A stretch of 64,000 nt of DNA from Janibacter indicus (GCF_900176385.1 NZ_FWXN01000004.1:186001-250000); one strand, 5' to 3'; positions 16,323 to 26,351 are shown, counted from the stretch's first letter. Program-made: numbers and translations. Notes: generated by a model from the letters alone, not told the origin.

Positions 16323-17243
16323 GTGGCCCCTCGTGTCATCCACACGGCACAGGCGCTCGTCGACGTCGTCGCCGAGGTGCCCGGCCTGCCGCGGCGCGGC
16401 GGCAACGTGATGGCCGACGTCGCCACGCGCCACGCCGGGGGAGCGGTGACGATCCTGCTCGCGGCGGTGCGCTCGGGTGTCGAGGCCGTCCACGCTGGCG
16501 CCCACGGGCGGGGTCCCAACGGCGACCTCGTGCGCGAGACCCTCGCCGCCGAGGGTGTGGTCCTGTCGGCGCCCGTCGTCGAGGACCTCGACACCGGCGT
16601 CTGCATCGTCATGGTCGAGCCCTCCGCGGAGCGGACCTTCGTCACGACGCAGGAGGCCGAGCGGCACATCAGCGTCGAGTCGCTCGCGACGAGCGCCCCG
16701 GTGGCCGGCGACCTCGTGTGCGTCAGCGGCTACAGCCTCGTCGGCCGCACCCGGGACCCGCTGGTCGCCTGGCTGGAGTCCCTGCCCGAGGGCGTCGTCG
16801 TGGTGCTCGACCCCGGCGACGTCTTCGCGGAACTGGAGCCCTCCCTTCGCTCCCGGGTCGTCGCGCTCACCGACGTCTGGACCGGCAATGCCGAGGAGTC
16901 CGAGGACTTCGGTGGGGCGAAGGGGATGGGGCCGGCCGCCGAGGCCGTCGCCGCACTGCTGGAGCCGGGTGCCGTCGCCGTCGTCCGCGACGGCGACCGG
17001 GGGTGCGCCGTGCGGGTCGACGGGGTGACGACGATCGTCCCCGGCTTCCCCGAGACGCCCGTCGACACCAACGGCGCCGGCGACACCCACACCGGCGTGC
17101 TCCTCGCCGAGGTGGCCCGGGGCAGCGACTGGGTGCAGGCCTGCCGCCGGGCCAATGCCGCGGGCGCCATCAAGGTCACCCGCAAGGGTCCGACGACCGC
17201 CCCGACGGCCGCCGAGATCGACGCCTATCTCGCCGCACGTTGA
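16323..17243 (+). CDS. PfkB family carbohydrate kinase
   Basis: A 306-residue ribokinase-like sugar or nucleoside kinase. RRGGNVMADVATRHAGGA resembles the N-terminal glycine signature and DTNGAGDTHTGVL near the C-terminus is the second PfkB signature holding the catalytic aspartate (GAGD) and anion hole. The substrate is not identifiable from sequence. GTG 16323 directly follows the methyltransferase TGA, and the protein is of normal family length. The operon pairing with a TylF-like methyltransferase hints at modification of a sugar-containing metabolite, which is inference. Convergent with the sortase gene; GC-rich hairpin potential exists at 17272-17291 but no clear terminator. Confidence 0.87.
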   Translation: MAPRVIHTAQALVDVVAEVPGLPRRGGNVMADVATRHAGGAVTILLAAVRSGVEAVHAGAHGRGPNGDLVRETLAAEGVVLSAPVVEDLDTGVCIVMVEPSAERTFVTTQEAERHISVESLATSAPVAGDLVCVSGYSLVGRTRDPLVAWLESLPEGVVVVLDPGDVFAELEPSLRSRVVALTDVWTGNAEESEDFGGAKGMGPAAEAVAALLEPGAVAVVRDGDRGCAVRVDGVTTIVPGFPETPVDTNGAGDTHTGVLLAEVARGSDWVQACRRANAAGAIKVTRKGPTTAPTAAEIDAYLAAR

Positions 17244-17294
17244 TCGGGGCGCACGCCGATCGAGGGGTGCGGGCCGCCCGCGCGGGTGGCCTCC

Positions 17295-18050
17295 TCAGCC
17301 GGCGGGGCGCTCGTCGACCAGCTTCGCGTAGACGACGACGTTGTCGACGTGGCGCCCCGTCTCGCCGTCGAAGTGGCCGCCACACGTGATGAGCCGCAGG
17401 GCGGCGTGGTCGACCTCGCCGTAGACCTTGTCGGTGGGGAAGTCGGTCTTGGGGTACTGACCGACGTCGGTCACCTCGAAGACCGCGGTCGACCCGTCCG
17501 CGCGGGAGACCTCGACCCGCTGCCCGTCGCGCATCGAGCCCAGCTCGAAGAAGACCGCGGGCTTCTTGTCCCACGTGACGTGACCGGCGAGGACGGACGG
17601 GCCCAGCTCCCCGGGGGTGGGGCTGCCGGTGAACCACCCGGTGCTCGTGGCGTCCTGGGGCACCTCCATGGTGTCGTCCGGCTGCCGGCCGAGGTCGATG
17701 ACCGAGCTGGTCACCCCCAGCGAGGGGATGGACACCAACGTCGGCCGCGAGCGGGACATCCGCTCGGTCGTGGCCGGTGCGGCCGCGCTCGTCGGGCTGC
17801 TCGTGCCCGGGCCCGTGTGGTGCCCGGCGTGGCCGGACCCGGAGGTCGGGCTGCCTGAGGGGGCCGACGCCGTGGCCGAGCCGCCGTGCCCGGCATGCCC
17901 GCCCTCGGACATGGCGGCGGGCGGGGGCATGCGGGTCTCCTGCTGCGACAGGCCGAAGGCTGTCAGGCCGGTGCCCGCCACGGCGAGGGCGAGGACCGCG
18001 ACCGCCACGCCCCGCGCGCGACGGTCGCGACCCCGGGTGTGCTCTCGCAC
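17295..18050 (-). CDS. Class F-type sortase
   Basis: A 251-residue membrane-anchored transpeptidase. One N-terminal helix (residues 14-34) is followed by a spacer rich in His, Gly, Ser and Pro (HAGHGG, HAGHH), then the sortase beta-barrel. Catalytic residues are His157 in VLAGHVTW, Cys223 in LRLITCGGHFD and Arg233 in TGRHVDN. The short form with one helix and the LITCGG motif fit class F of actinobacteria. It begins 7 bases after the CHRD protein stop, so the two are an operon and that protein is the likely substrate or partner. The histidine-rich spacer could bind metal, which is speculation. Confidence 0.9.
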   Translation of the reverse strand: MREHTRGRDRRARGVAVAVLALAVAGTGLTAFGLSQQETRMPPPAAMSEGGHAGHGGSATASAPSGSPTSGSGHAGHHTGPGTSSPTSAAAPATTERMSRSRPTLVSIPSLGVTSSVIDLGRQPDDTMEVPQDATSTGWFTGSPTPGELGPSVLAGHVTWDKKPAVFFELGSMRDGQRVEVSRADGSTAVFEVTDVGQYPKTDFPTDKVYGEVDHAALRLITCGGHFDGETGRHVDNVVVYAKLVDERPAG

Positions 18051-18057
18051 GACCGGC

Positions 18058-18849
18058 TCAGCTCTCCTGCGTCAGGCGACGGCGGTAGGCGAGCAGACCG
18101 ACGGCGCCGACCATGGCGAAGGCGCCGGCGCCCAGGGCGCCCTTCGCCTCGACACCCTCGGTGCTCCCGCCGCCCGTCTCGACGCCACCCGTGGGCGGAG
18201 CGCCGACGGCCGCGCCGGTGACCGTGCCGCACGTCGCCGGGTTGGTGGCCTCCTCCGGGATGCCCTCGACCCCGACGGACTTCGCGAAGCTCGACTCGCC
18301 GAGCGCATCGAGGTCGTACTTGCCGTTGCCGTTGGCATCGAGGCCGTGCTGCACGATGTGCAGGTTCTTCAGCTTGGGTCCCGCGCCCTCGGGCAGAGTG
18401 ATCGTGCGCGAGTACGACAGGTTGCCGTCCGCGTCGGCGGTTGGCATGCGGTCGACGGCGAGGCCGCTGTCGGGGCTCGTGTCCCCCTTCGTCGTCAGCG
18501 AGATCATGATGTCGCCATAGGTGGGCAGGCCCTCCTCGGTGTTGACCTGGCCGTCGCCGTCCGCGTCGGCGGCCGACGTCGGACAGGTGAAGTCCTTGTT
18601 CTCGTCGAAGGAGCCGTGGAAGTGCTGGGCGTGGGGCGAGTTGGGGGTGAATCCCGTGCCCGTGATGTCGATCGTCAGCTGGTCACCGGCGAGCGACAGC
18701 TGTGCGGTCGACGAGGACCCGCTGTCGTTGCCCATCGTGTCCGTGAGCTTCATCGTCCACTTCTCGTCGGCGCTGGCGCCGGTGGCTCCCGCGAGGAGGA
18801 TCGCGCACGCGGCCGGGGTGGCGAGTGCGGCCTTGGTGAGGGTGTGCAT
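18058..18849 (-). CDS. Secreted CHRD-domain protein with C-terminal membrane anchor
   Basis: A 263-residue exported protein. A signal peptide ends near residue 27 (GATGASA). The mature part resembles the CHRD domain (HAQHFHGSF, LKNLHIVQHG), a beta fold of unclear function with conserved histidines. Two calcium-loop-like stretches, DADGDGQVNTEE and DANGNGKYDLDALGE, lie within it. The C-terminus has a glycine linker, a hydrophobic helix ([14 protein letters not shown]) and RRRLTQES, the layout of a sortase-sorted protein; no LPxTG is present, but PPTGG sits before the linker. ATG 18849 has GAAGGAG 6 bases upstream. The sortase gene follows. Confidence 0.85.
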   Translation of the reverse strand: MHTLTKAALATPAACAILLAGATGASADEKWTMKLTDTMGNDSGSSSTAQLSLAGDQLTIDITGTGFTPNSPHAQHFHGSFDENKDFTCPTSAADADGDGQVNTEEGLPTYGDIMISLTTKGDTSPDSGLAVDRMPTADADGNLSYSRTITLPEGAGPKLKNLHIVQHGLDANGNGKYDLDALGESSFAKSVGVEGIPEEATNPATCGTVTGAAVGAPPTGGVETGGGSTEGVEAKGALGAGAFAMVGAVGLLAYRRRLTQES

Positions 18850-18936
18850 ACCTGACTCCTTCGTCGTGGCCGGCCGATCTCGGATGACCGGAGGCCTCGT
18901 GCCGGGAGTTCGGGGCGAAGGGGGGAAGCGGATGGG

Positions 18937-19314
18937 TCAGCGGGCGTCGAGTTCGGCGCGACACCGTTGCTCGAAGGTCTCCAGCTCGGCCAGTGCCTCG
19001 TCGAGGTCGCGTCGGCGCTGCTCGAGGTCGGCGCGCCGCTCGTCGATCTGGGCGAGCACGTAGGTCAACTGGCTGCGGCGGCCCCGCGGGGCGTCGTAGA
19101 GGTCGATGATCGTCGCGATCTCGTCGAGCGGGAAGCCCAGCCGCTTGCCCCGCAGCACCAGGCTCAGCCGGGTGCGGTCGCGCCGGTGGAAGATCCGCGT
19201 CGTGCCCTGCCGCTCGGGGGAGATCAGGCCGAGGTCCTCGTAGTGCCGGATGGTCCGGGTCGTCACGCCGAACTCGTCCGCCATCTCGCGGATCGTCCAG
19301 GTGGCACTTGTCAT
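18937..19314 (-). CDS. MerR family regulator (LiuR-like)
   Basis: A 125-residue dimeric transcription factor. The helix-turn-helix and wing are in TIREMADEFGVTTRTIRHYEDLGLISPERQ, and a long C-terminal coiled coil (residues about 80-120) has no cysteines, so it is not a metal sensor of the classic type. The size and the divergent acyl-CoA dehydrogenase and carboxylase genes match LiuR-type regulators of branched-chain amino acid or acyl-CoA breakdown. A perfect 16-base palindrome at 19333-19348 lies between the divergent genes and is the expected operator, so autoregulation is likely. Confidence 0.9.
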   Translation of the reverse strand: MTSATWTIREMADEFGVTTRTIRHYEDLGLISPERQGTTRIFHRRDRTRLSLVLRGKRLGFPLDEIATIIDLYDAPRGRRSQLTYVLAQIDERRADLEQRRRDLDEALAELETFEQRCRAELDAR

Positions 19315-19322
19315 GGAGCGAG

Positions 19323-19348
19323 ATCATGCTTTACGTTGACGTCAACGT
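19323..19348. promoter_or_regulatory. MerR operator and divergent promoter region
   Basis: ACGTTGACGTCAACGT (19333-19348) is a perfect 16-base palindrome close to published LiuR-type sites built of ACGT and TNACGT blocks. A minus-strand -10-like CATGAT (19328-19323) ends 8 bases before the merR ATG, so a bound repressor would cover the merR promoter. Confidence 0.7.
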
Positions 19349-19377
19349 CAAGCAGCCGCCGTCAAGGAAGACAGGTC

Positions 19378-20570
<1,193 letters not shown>

Positions 20571-20574
<4 letters not shown>

Positions 20575-22133
20575 GCGGCTACCCGCTGGACCCCATGGTC
20601 GAGGACGTCCGCCGTCGCATCCGCGAGGCGCACGAGGCCTCCGAGCGGCCGACCGACAAGGCCGCGGCGAAGCTCGAGTCCCAGAGCAAACTCTATGTCC
20701 GCGACCGCATCGCCCTGCTCGTCGACGAGGGCAGCTTCGTCGAGGACGGGCGCTACGCCAACGCCTTGGCCGCCGGCCTGCCGGCCGACGGCGTCGTCAC
20801 CGGGCGCGGCCTCGTCGACGAGCGACCGGTCATCGTCATCGCCAACGACCCGACGGTCAAGGCCGGCTCGTGGGGCGCCCGCACGGTCGAGAAGATCGTC
20901 CGCGCCACCGAGAGCGCGCTGCGCGAGGAGCTGCCGGTCTTCTGGCTCGTCGACTCCGCGGGTGCGCGCATCACCGACCAGGTCGAGATGTTCCCCGGTC
21001 GTCGCGGTGCCGGCCACATCTTCCACAACCAGGTCGCGCTGTCGGGCAAGGTCCCGCAGATCTGCTGCCTCTTCGGCCCGAGCGCGGCCGGTGGCGCCTA
21101 CATCCCCTCCTTCACCGACCTCGTCATCATGGTCGAGGGCAATGCCTCGATGTACCTGGGCAGCCCCCGCATGGCCGAGATGGTCGTCGGCGAGCGGGTC
21201 TCTCTCGAGGAGATGGGCGGGGCCCGCATGCACTGCACCGTGAGCGGCGTCGGCGACGTGCTCGTCTCTGACGACACGGAGGCGATCGAGGCGGCCCGTC
21301 TGTGGCTGAGCTACCTGCCGCAGAACTGGCGCAGCGAGCTCCCTTCGTACCAGCCGGAGCAGCCGGCTGCGGCGCTCACCTCCGCGACCATCCCCGAGCG
21401 CGAGTCGCAGCCCTTCGACGTCCACGACGTCATCGACGGCCTCATCGACGACGACTCCTTCTTCGAGGTCAAGGAGCTCTTCGCCCCCGAGCTCGTCGTC
21501 GGCCTCGGTCGGATGGCGGGGGAGACCGTCGGCATCGTCGCCAACAACTCCATGGCCAAGGGCGGCGTGCTCTTCACCGACAGCGCCGACAAGGCCGCCC
21601 GCTTCATCTGGCTCTGCGATGCCTACTCGATCCCCCTGATCTACCTCGCCGACGTCCCGGGCTTCATGATCGGGTCCGAGGTCGAGCGCGGCGGCATCAT
21701 CCGGCACGGCGCCAAGATGGTCTCGGCCGTCGCCTCGGCCACGGTCCCGCAGTTCTGCGTCGTGGTCCGCAAGGCCTACGGCGCCGGTCTCTACGCCATG
21801 GGCGGGCCGGGCTTCGCGCCCGACGCGACGATCGCGCTGCCCACCGCGCGCATCGCCGTCATGGGTCCCGAGGCCGCGGTCAACGCCGTCTACGCCAACA
21901 AGATCGCTCAGGTCGAGGCCGACGAAGGCGAGGCCGCTCGTGACGAGTTCATCGCCGCGCGTCGCGCCGAGTACCTCGAGGACGTCGACCTCGAGCGGCT
22001 GGCCGCGGACCTCGTCATCGACCAGGTCATCGAGCCCGAGGCCTTGCGCGAGGAGCTGCTCGCCCGCCTGCGGCACGCCCGCGGTCGCGATCGCCGCTTC
22101 TCCGAGCGTCGTCGGGGGATCCCTCCGGTCTGA
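20571..22133 (+). CDS. Acyl-CoA carboxylase beta subunit (carboxyltransferase)
   Basis: A 520-residue carboxyltransferase subunit that moves CO2 from carboxybiotin to an acyl-CoA. The N-terminal crotonase-like half has GPSAAGGAYIPSFTD (first oxyanion hole) and MYLGSPRMAEMVVGE; the C-terminal half has DVPGFMIGSEVERGGIIRHGAKM and RKAYGAGLYAMGG. Coupling to the acyl-CoA dehydrogenase by a 4-base overlap suggests a catabolic carboxylase such as methylcrotonyl-CoA carboxylase. The usual companion biotinylated alpha subunit, hydratase and lyase are absent downstream, so it must borrow an alpha subunit from elsewhere, perhaps AccA3 at 7623. Confidence 0.92.
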
Positions 22134-22247
22134 CGGACGAGGCAGGGCGAAGGGGGCGTGACCCGTCTCCCACCCCGCTCGCGCTGCGGGGGCGCCGCCT
22201 CGTCGTTACCGTTGGGTAACCAACGTTCCCTGACGAAGGACCCCTCG

Positions 22248-23321
22248 ATGAAGACCTGGACCGCCCCCTTCGCCGCCGCTGCCTGCGCGGTCGGCCTCGT
22301 CGTCACCGCCGGTTCGGCCGGTGCCGCCACCGACGACCCGCTGCGCGACGAGCTCTACGGGCTGGACCAGGTCCACGCCGAGCAGGCCTGGTCGAGCAGC
22401 CGCGGTGCCGGCACCGTCGTCGCCGTCGTCGACACCGGTGTCGACCTCGGTCACCCCGACCTGCAGGGCCGGCTCGTGCCGGGCGCCGACTTCGTCTGCG
22501 GCGAGCAGAAGGGCTCGTGCGGCGACGGCAGCTGGAAGGGCCAGGACGGCGAGGGTCAGGAGCCCGACGTCCACGGCACCCACGTCGCGGGCACCATCGC
22601 CGCCACCGCTGACAACGGGATCGGCGTCGCCGGTGTCGCTCCCGACGCCAAGGTCATGCCGATCAAGGTCCTCGAGGACGGGTCGGGCACCAACGAGGAC
22701 ATCGCCGAGGGCATCCGCTACGCGGCCGACCACGGCGCCGACGTCATCAACCTCAGCCTGGGTGGCCTGCCGGGCACCCAGATCTTCTCCATCCTCGGTC
22801 TCGACACGACGATGAAGGACGCGATCCAGTACGCCCGCGACAAGGGCACCCTCACGGTCGCCGCGGCGGGCAACACCACGACCCTGCTGTGCAACGACCC
22901 GGCCTTCAGCAGCGACTCGATCTGCGTCGGGGCCACGGACAAGAACGAGATGAAGTCCTACTTCTCCGAGCTGCCCGTGACCTTCCGCGGCAAGGGCGTC
23001 GCGGCGCCGGGTGGCTCCGGCCGACTCCTCGGCGGCGACTGCTCCGAGGACATCCTCTCGACCGTGCCGCGCGGCACCGGCACCGACGAGTGCGGTGAGG
23101 GCAAGGACTACGCGGCCTTCGCCGGCACCTCGATGGCCACCCCGCACGTCGCCGGGGTCGCTGCGATCCTCTTCGGCCAGGACCGCAGCATGGCGAACGT
23201 CGAGCGGGCGATCCTGTCGACCTCGCGGCACCCGCTGCTCGGCGCCCGCGGCGGCTACAGCGCGCTCTACGGCCGCGGCATCGTCGACGCGCAGGCCGCG
23301 GTCGCCTACCCCAGGGACTGA
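22248..23321 (+). CDS. Secreted subtilisin-like serine protease (S8)
   Basis: A 357-residue exported protease with a signal peptide ending near residue 27 (GSAGAA). Catalytic residues are Asp62 in VVDTGVDLGHPD, His109 in DVHGTHVAGT and the serine near 300 in FAGTSMATPHVAG; the oxyanion-hole asparagine lies in TVAAAGNTTT. There is no long propeptide or C-terminal anchor, so it is a compact form. Several cysteines (CGEQKGSCG, GGDCSED, DECGEGK) suggest disulfides outside the cell. GAAGGA lies 7 bases before ATG 22248; a small inverted repeat CGTTGG-N4-CCAACG at 22210-22225 is in the leader. Its last codons overlap the convergent maf gene. Confidence 0.92.
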   Translation: MKTWTAPFAAAACAVGLVVTAGSAGAATDDPLRDELYGLDQVHAEQAWSSSRGAGTVVAVVDTGVDLGHPDLQGRLVPGADFVCGEQKGSCGDGSWKGQDGEGQEPDVHGTHVAGTIAATADNGIGVAGVAPDAKVMPIKVLEDGSGTNEDIAEGIRYAADHGADVINLSLGGLPGTQIFSILGLDTTMKDAIQYARDKGTLTVAAAGNTTTLLCNDPAFSSDSICVGATDKNEMKSYFSELPVTFRGKGVAAPGGSGRLLGGDCSEDILSTVPRGTGTDECGEGKDYAAFAGTSMATPHVAGVAAILFGQDRSMANVERAILSTSRHPLLGARGGYSALYGRGIVDAQAAVAYPRD

Positions 23322-24004
23322 GCGGACGCGACCTGCCACCAGTCGACCCCGAGGTCGGCGAGCAGGCGCCGCAGCAGCGGCAGGCAGAGACCGATGACGG
23401 TGCTCGGGTGGCCCTCGATCGACTCGACGAAGGGGGCGCCCAGCCCGTCGAGGGTGAAGCCGCCGGCCACGTGGAGCGGCTCGCCCGTCGCGACGTAGCC
23501 GTCGATCTCGGCGTCGGTCACGGATGCGAAGTGGACGGTCGCACTCGCCGGAGCCCCGGCGGTGCGGCCGTCCCGCAGGTCGACGAGGTGGTGGCCGGTG
23601 TGCAGCACCGCCGAGCGGCCACGCACCTGCTGCCACCGCTCGCGGGCGACCTCGGGCGTGCCGGGCTTGCCGTGGACCTGCCCGTCGACCTCGAGGACCG
23701 AGTCGCACGCGAGGACCCAGCGGGGCTGCTCGGCGTCCGCCTCGCCAGCCGCGGTCCCTCCCGACTCGTCGCGCAGGTGAGAGGCGACGACGGCGCCCTT
23801 CGCGTCGGCCAGCAGCTGCGCGAGCTGAGCGGGTGACAGCTGCGGATCCCGTTGCCGCGCAGCGGATTCGACGGCCTTCTCGTCGACATCGCTGACGACG
23901 ACGCGGGGGTCGATGCCGGTGGCGCGCAGCAGACCGAGGCGGGCGGGGGAGGCGGAGGCGAGGACGAGTGAGTGCACGACCACATCATCTCCGGTTGTGG
24001 GCAC
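23306..24004 (-). CDS. maf: Maf-like nucleoside triphosphate pyrophosphatase
   Basis: A 232-residue Maf/YhdE family protein that hydrolyses non-canonical or canonical nucleotides (dTTP, UTP and modified forms). LVLASASPARLGLLRATGI is the N-terminal signature, ACDSVLEVDG the metal-binding block and GYVATGEPLHVAGGF with ESIEGHPSTVIGLCLP the conserved C-terminal part. A 15-residue Ser/Gly/Ala-rich insertion (near residues 80-95) lies between SHLRD and PRWVLACDS. GTG 24004 is taken as start; later GTG codons just before HSLVLAS are alternatives. The stop lies 16 bases inside the convergent protease gene. Confidence 0.92.
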   Translation of the reverse strand: MPTTGDDVVVHSLVLASASPARLGLLRATGIDPRVVVSDVDEKAVESAARQRDPQLSPAQLAQLLADAKGAVVASHLRDESGGTAAGEADAEQPRWVLACDSVLEVDGQVHGKPGTPEVARERWQQVRGRSAVLHTGHHLVDLRDGRTAGAPASATVHFASVTDAEIDGYVATGEPLHVAGGFTLDGLGAPFVESIEGHPSTVIGLCLPLLRRLLADLGVDWWQVASAQSLG

Positions 24005-24016
24005 GTGACCGGTAGG

Positions 24017-24026
24017 GAACTATGGT
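24017..24026. promoter_or_regulatory. Overlapping divergent -10 boxes (maf and lipase)
   Basis: GAACTATGGT holds TATGGT on the plus strand (24021-24026) and TAGTTC on the minus strand (24022-24017), sharing the TA, the same arrangement as at 3810 and 33514. The plus transcript would have an 80-base leader. Confidence 0.4.
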
Positions 24027-24114
24027 TTCCACCGCCACTGAGACGACGTCGTCCGGCCCAGGAGCACCACACCTGTCCGGGGGACCGCCACCTCTCCTGA
24101 CAGACAGGACTCGC

Positions 24115-25386
24115 ATGTTTTCAATGACGAAGCGTGCCGTCGCGGCCGCCACCCTCGCGGTGGCCGTGGGCCTCCCCCTCGCCGGGACCGCATCCGCCGG
24201 ACCCGACGACACCCCGGGCACCGCAGGTGCCGCGACCCTCACCGACACCCCCGAGGCCGCGCGCCCCGCCTTCTACGAGCCGCCGGCGACGATCCCGAGC
24301 ACGCCCGGCACGATCATCCGCAGCGAGCCGGCCCCGCTGCTGCTCGACCCCTTCAACCTCTCATCGAGTGTCGTCACGGCCACCCGGATCATGTACTCGT
24401 CCACCGATGGCGAGGGCACACCGATCGCGGTGACCGGCACGGTCTTCGTCCCCAAGACTCCGTACGTCGGCGCGTCGCGGCGTCCGTTCATCTCCTACAC
24501 CGCCGGCACCCAGGGCATGGGCGACTCCTGCGCCCCCTCCCGTCAGATGGAGAGCCTCGTCGAGTACGAGGGGCTGGGCATCGCCCGCACCGTCGGCCGC
24601 GGCTACGCCGTCGGCGTCACCGACTACCAGGGCCTCGGCACCCCCGGCACGCACACCTACATGATGCGTGAGGCCCAGGGCCGTGCCTCCCTCGACATGG
24701 CCCGCGCCGTCAAGAACCTCGAGGGCAGCGGTATGGACGCCCAGACCCCCATCGGCCTCATGGGCTACTCGCAGGGTGGCGGCGCCGCAGCGGCTGCCTC
24801 CGAGCTCGCCGCCAGCTACGCACCCGAGCTCAACATCAAGGGCTCGGCCATCGGTGCACCGCCGGCCGACCTCGCCAAGGTCGGGGCCAACATCGACGGC
24901 ACGACCTATACCCTCTTCGCGCTCTTCGCGACGCTCGGCCTGGCCACCAGCGAGCACATCGACCCGGGCACGGTGTTCAACGCCGAGGGCAAGGAGCTCG
25001 CAGGCAGGGTCGAGAGCGCCTGCGTCTTCGACCTCTTCTCGTACGCCAACCTCGACACGTCGAAGTACACCGTGAGCGGCAAAAAGCTCGGGCAGCTGCT
25101 CACCGAGGAGCCCTTCGCCACCGCGGTCGGCAAGCAGCGCATCGGCAAGCTCAAGCCCAATGCTCCGGTGCAGATCAACCACTCCATCGGTGACGACGTC
25201 ATCCCCTACGGGGTGGGCAAGCAGCTCGGGAGCGACTGGTGCGACAAGGGCACCCGGGTCACCTTCAACGCGGGCGTGGTCCCGACCCACGTCGGCGGGA
25301 TGCCGGGGCACATCGCCAAGTCCATGGTGTTCTTCGAGGACCGCTTCGCCGGTCGCAACCAGCTGAGCTCCTGCTGGCGCCTCTGA
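24115..25386 (+). CDS. Secreted lipase/esterase (secretory LIP-type)
   Basis: A 423-residue exported alpha/beta hydrolase. The signal peptide ends near residue 28 (AGTASAGP). The nucleophile Ser219 sits in GLMGYSQGGGAA, and an aspartate in SIGDDVIPYGVGKQLG and histidine in VVPTHVGGMPGH complete a plausible triad, as in fungal-type secretory lipases of actinobacteria. Cysteines near 139, 308 and in SSCWRL may form disulfides. ATG 24115 lacks a strong ribosome binding site; ATG 24124 (MTKRAVAAA) is a reasonable alternative. A strong bidirectional terminator follows. Confidence 0.9.
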   Translation: MFSMTKRAVAAATLAVAVGLPLAGTASAGPDDTPGTAGAATLTDTPEAARPAFYEPPATIPSTPGTIIRSEPAPLLLDPFNLSSSVVTATRIMYSSTDGEGTPIAVTGTVFVPKTPYVGASRRPFISYTAGTQGMGDSCAPSRQMESLVEYEGLGIARTVGRGYAVGVTDYQGLGTPGTHTYMMREAQGRASLDMARAVKNLEGSGMDAQTPIGLMGYSQGGGAAAAASELAASYAPELNIKGSAIGAPPADLAKVGANIDGTTYTLFALFATLGLATSEHIDPGTVFNAEGKELAGRVESACVFDLFSYANLDTSKYTVSGKKLGQLLTEEPFATAVGKQRIGKLKPNAPVQINHSIGDDVIPYGVGKQLGSDWCDKGTRVTFNAGVVPTHVGGMPGHIAKSMVFFEDRFAGRNQLSSCWRL

Positions 25387-25395
25387 CCAGGACGT

Positions 25396-25441
25396 GACGA
25401 AGGGGGTGCGGCCGGTTGGACCCGGCCACACCCCCTTCGTC
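25396..25441. terminator. Bidirectional terminator hairpin
   Basis: GACGAAGGGGGTG and CACCCCCTTCGTC (25396-25408 and 25429-25441) pair perfectly, and inside them GGCCGG pairs with CCGGCC around a 6-base loop. It lies between the convergent lipase and lipoprotein genes and again uses the CCCCTTCG octamer in both arms. Confidence 0.85.
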
Positions 25442-25447
25442 ATGCCG

Positions 25448-26344
25448 TCAGGAGAGCGAAGCCCCGGTGATCGCCCCGGCGGAGCCGGAGCCCACGCGCT
25501 CGAGGTCGAGGGTGAGTACGAGGGTGCCACCGTCGCGGTTGCCGTAGGTGACGGTCGTGGTGCCGCTCGACGTCCGCGACCACCGCGGTCCGCCCGACGG
25601 GTTGGTCGAGCCGAAGGTCAGCTCGACCGCGTCGCTCGTGTAGGTCCACGCGCCGGACTCGCCCTTGCCCCAGGCGCGCACGAAGGCGTCGGCGTAGTCG
25701 GTGAGCGAGGTCGGCAGGCCGTCACCGGTCTGCGGTGCGTCGGCGCTGAGCGTCGCGCTGCTCACCGCGTGCTCGGTGCCGGAGGCGGCGTCGCCGGCGT
25801 CGAGCCGGACGGTGAGCGTGTCGGTCCCGTCGCTGTAGCGGACCTCGACGGAGCCGCCGTCGTGGGTGAGGCCCTGCCGCTGCCACCCGCCACCGCCGAC
25901 CGCGCGCTGGCCGAAGAGCGAGCTCACGGCGCTCGCCGAGGCGTAGGTCGAGGCGACCGACCGGTCACCCCGGCCCCAGGCGCGCACGAAGGTGTCGGCG
26001 TAGGCGCCGATGTCCTTGGGCGGGGAGGTCGGGGCGCTCGCGCCCGGACCCGACGACGTGGACGAGGGGGAGGACGAGCCACTCGGGTCACCGGCCGAGC
26101 CGTCGCCCGTGGCCCGGCTCGTGCCCCCGTCGCCCGTGGCCCGGCTCGTGCCCCCGTCGCCCGGGGAGGGGGAGGAGGTGACCGTCTGCGTCGTCGGTGC
26201 ATTGCTCGTCGAGCTCGAGTAGGTGACGGTCACCGTGCCGTCGGTCTCGGTGGGCTCGTCGGACCCCGACGAGCACCCCGCGAGCGCCGCCGCGAGCAGT
26301 GCGGTGACGGCGAGGACGGACACGGACCCCCTGAAGTGCTTCAC
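25448..26344 (-). CDS. Lipoprotein with duplicated C-terminal domain
   Basis: A 298-residue secreted lipoprotein of unknown function. A signal peptide with lipobox ALAGC (cysteine near residue 24) is followed by a Ser/Thr/Pro-rich linker of about 80 residues that contains an exact 9-residue duplication (DGGTSRATG twice). The rest holds two related units, DIGAYADTFVRAWGRGD and SLTDYADAFVRAWGKGE, each about 90 residues and ending in a beta-rich part, so an ancient domain doubling is visible. GTG 26344 is chosen over ATG 26353 because a -10 box TACGAT ends 7 bases before it. Confidence 0.8.
   Translation of the reverse strand: MKHFRGSVSVLAVTALLAAALAGCSSGSDEPTETDGTVTVTYSSSTSNAPTTQTVTSSPSPGDGGTSRATGDGGTSRATGDGSAGDPSGSSSPSSTSSGPGASAPTSPPKDIGAYADTFVRAWGRGDRSVASTYASASAVSSLFGQRAVGGGGWQRQGLTHDGGSVEVRYSDGTDTLTVRLDAGDAASGTEHAVSSATLSADAPQTGDGLPTSLTDYADAFVRAWGKGESGAWTYTSDAVELTFGSTNPSGGPRWSRTSSGTTTVTYGNRDGGTLVLTLDLERVGSGSAGAITGASLS
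26102..26155. repeat. Exact 27-base tandem duplication in the lipoprotein linker
   Basis: Two identical 27-base units (26102-26128, 26129-26155) plus the start of a third. In-frame, encoding the DGGTSRATG repeat; a likely slippage-prone site. Confidence 0.9.
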
Positions 26345-26351
26345 GCCCAGC

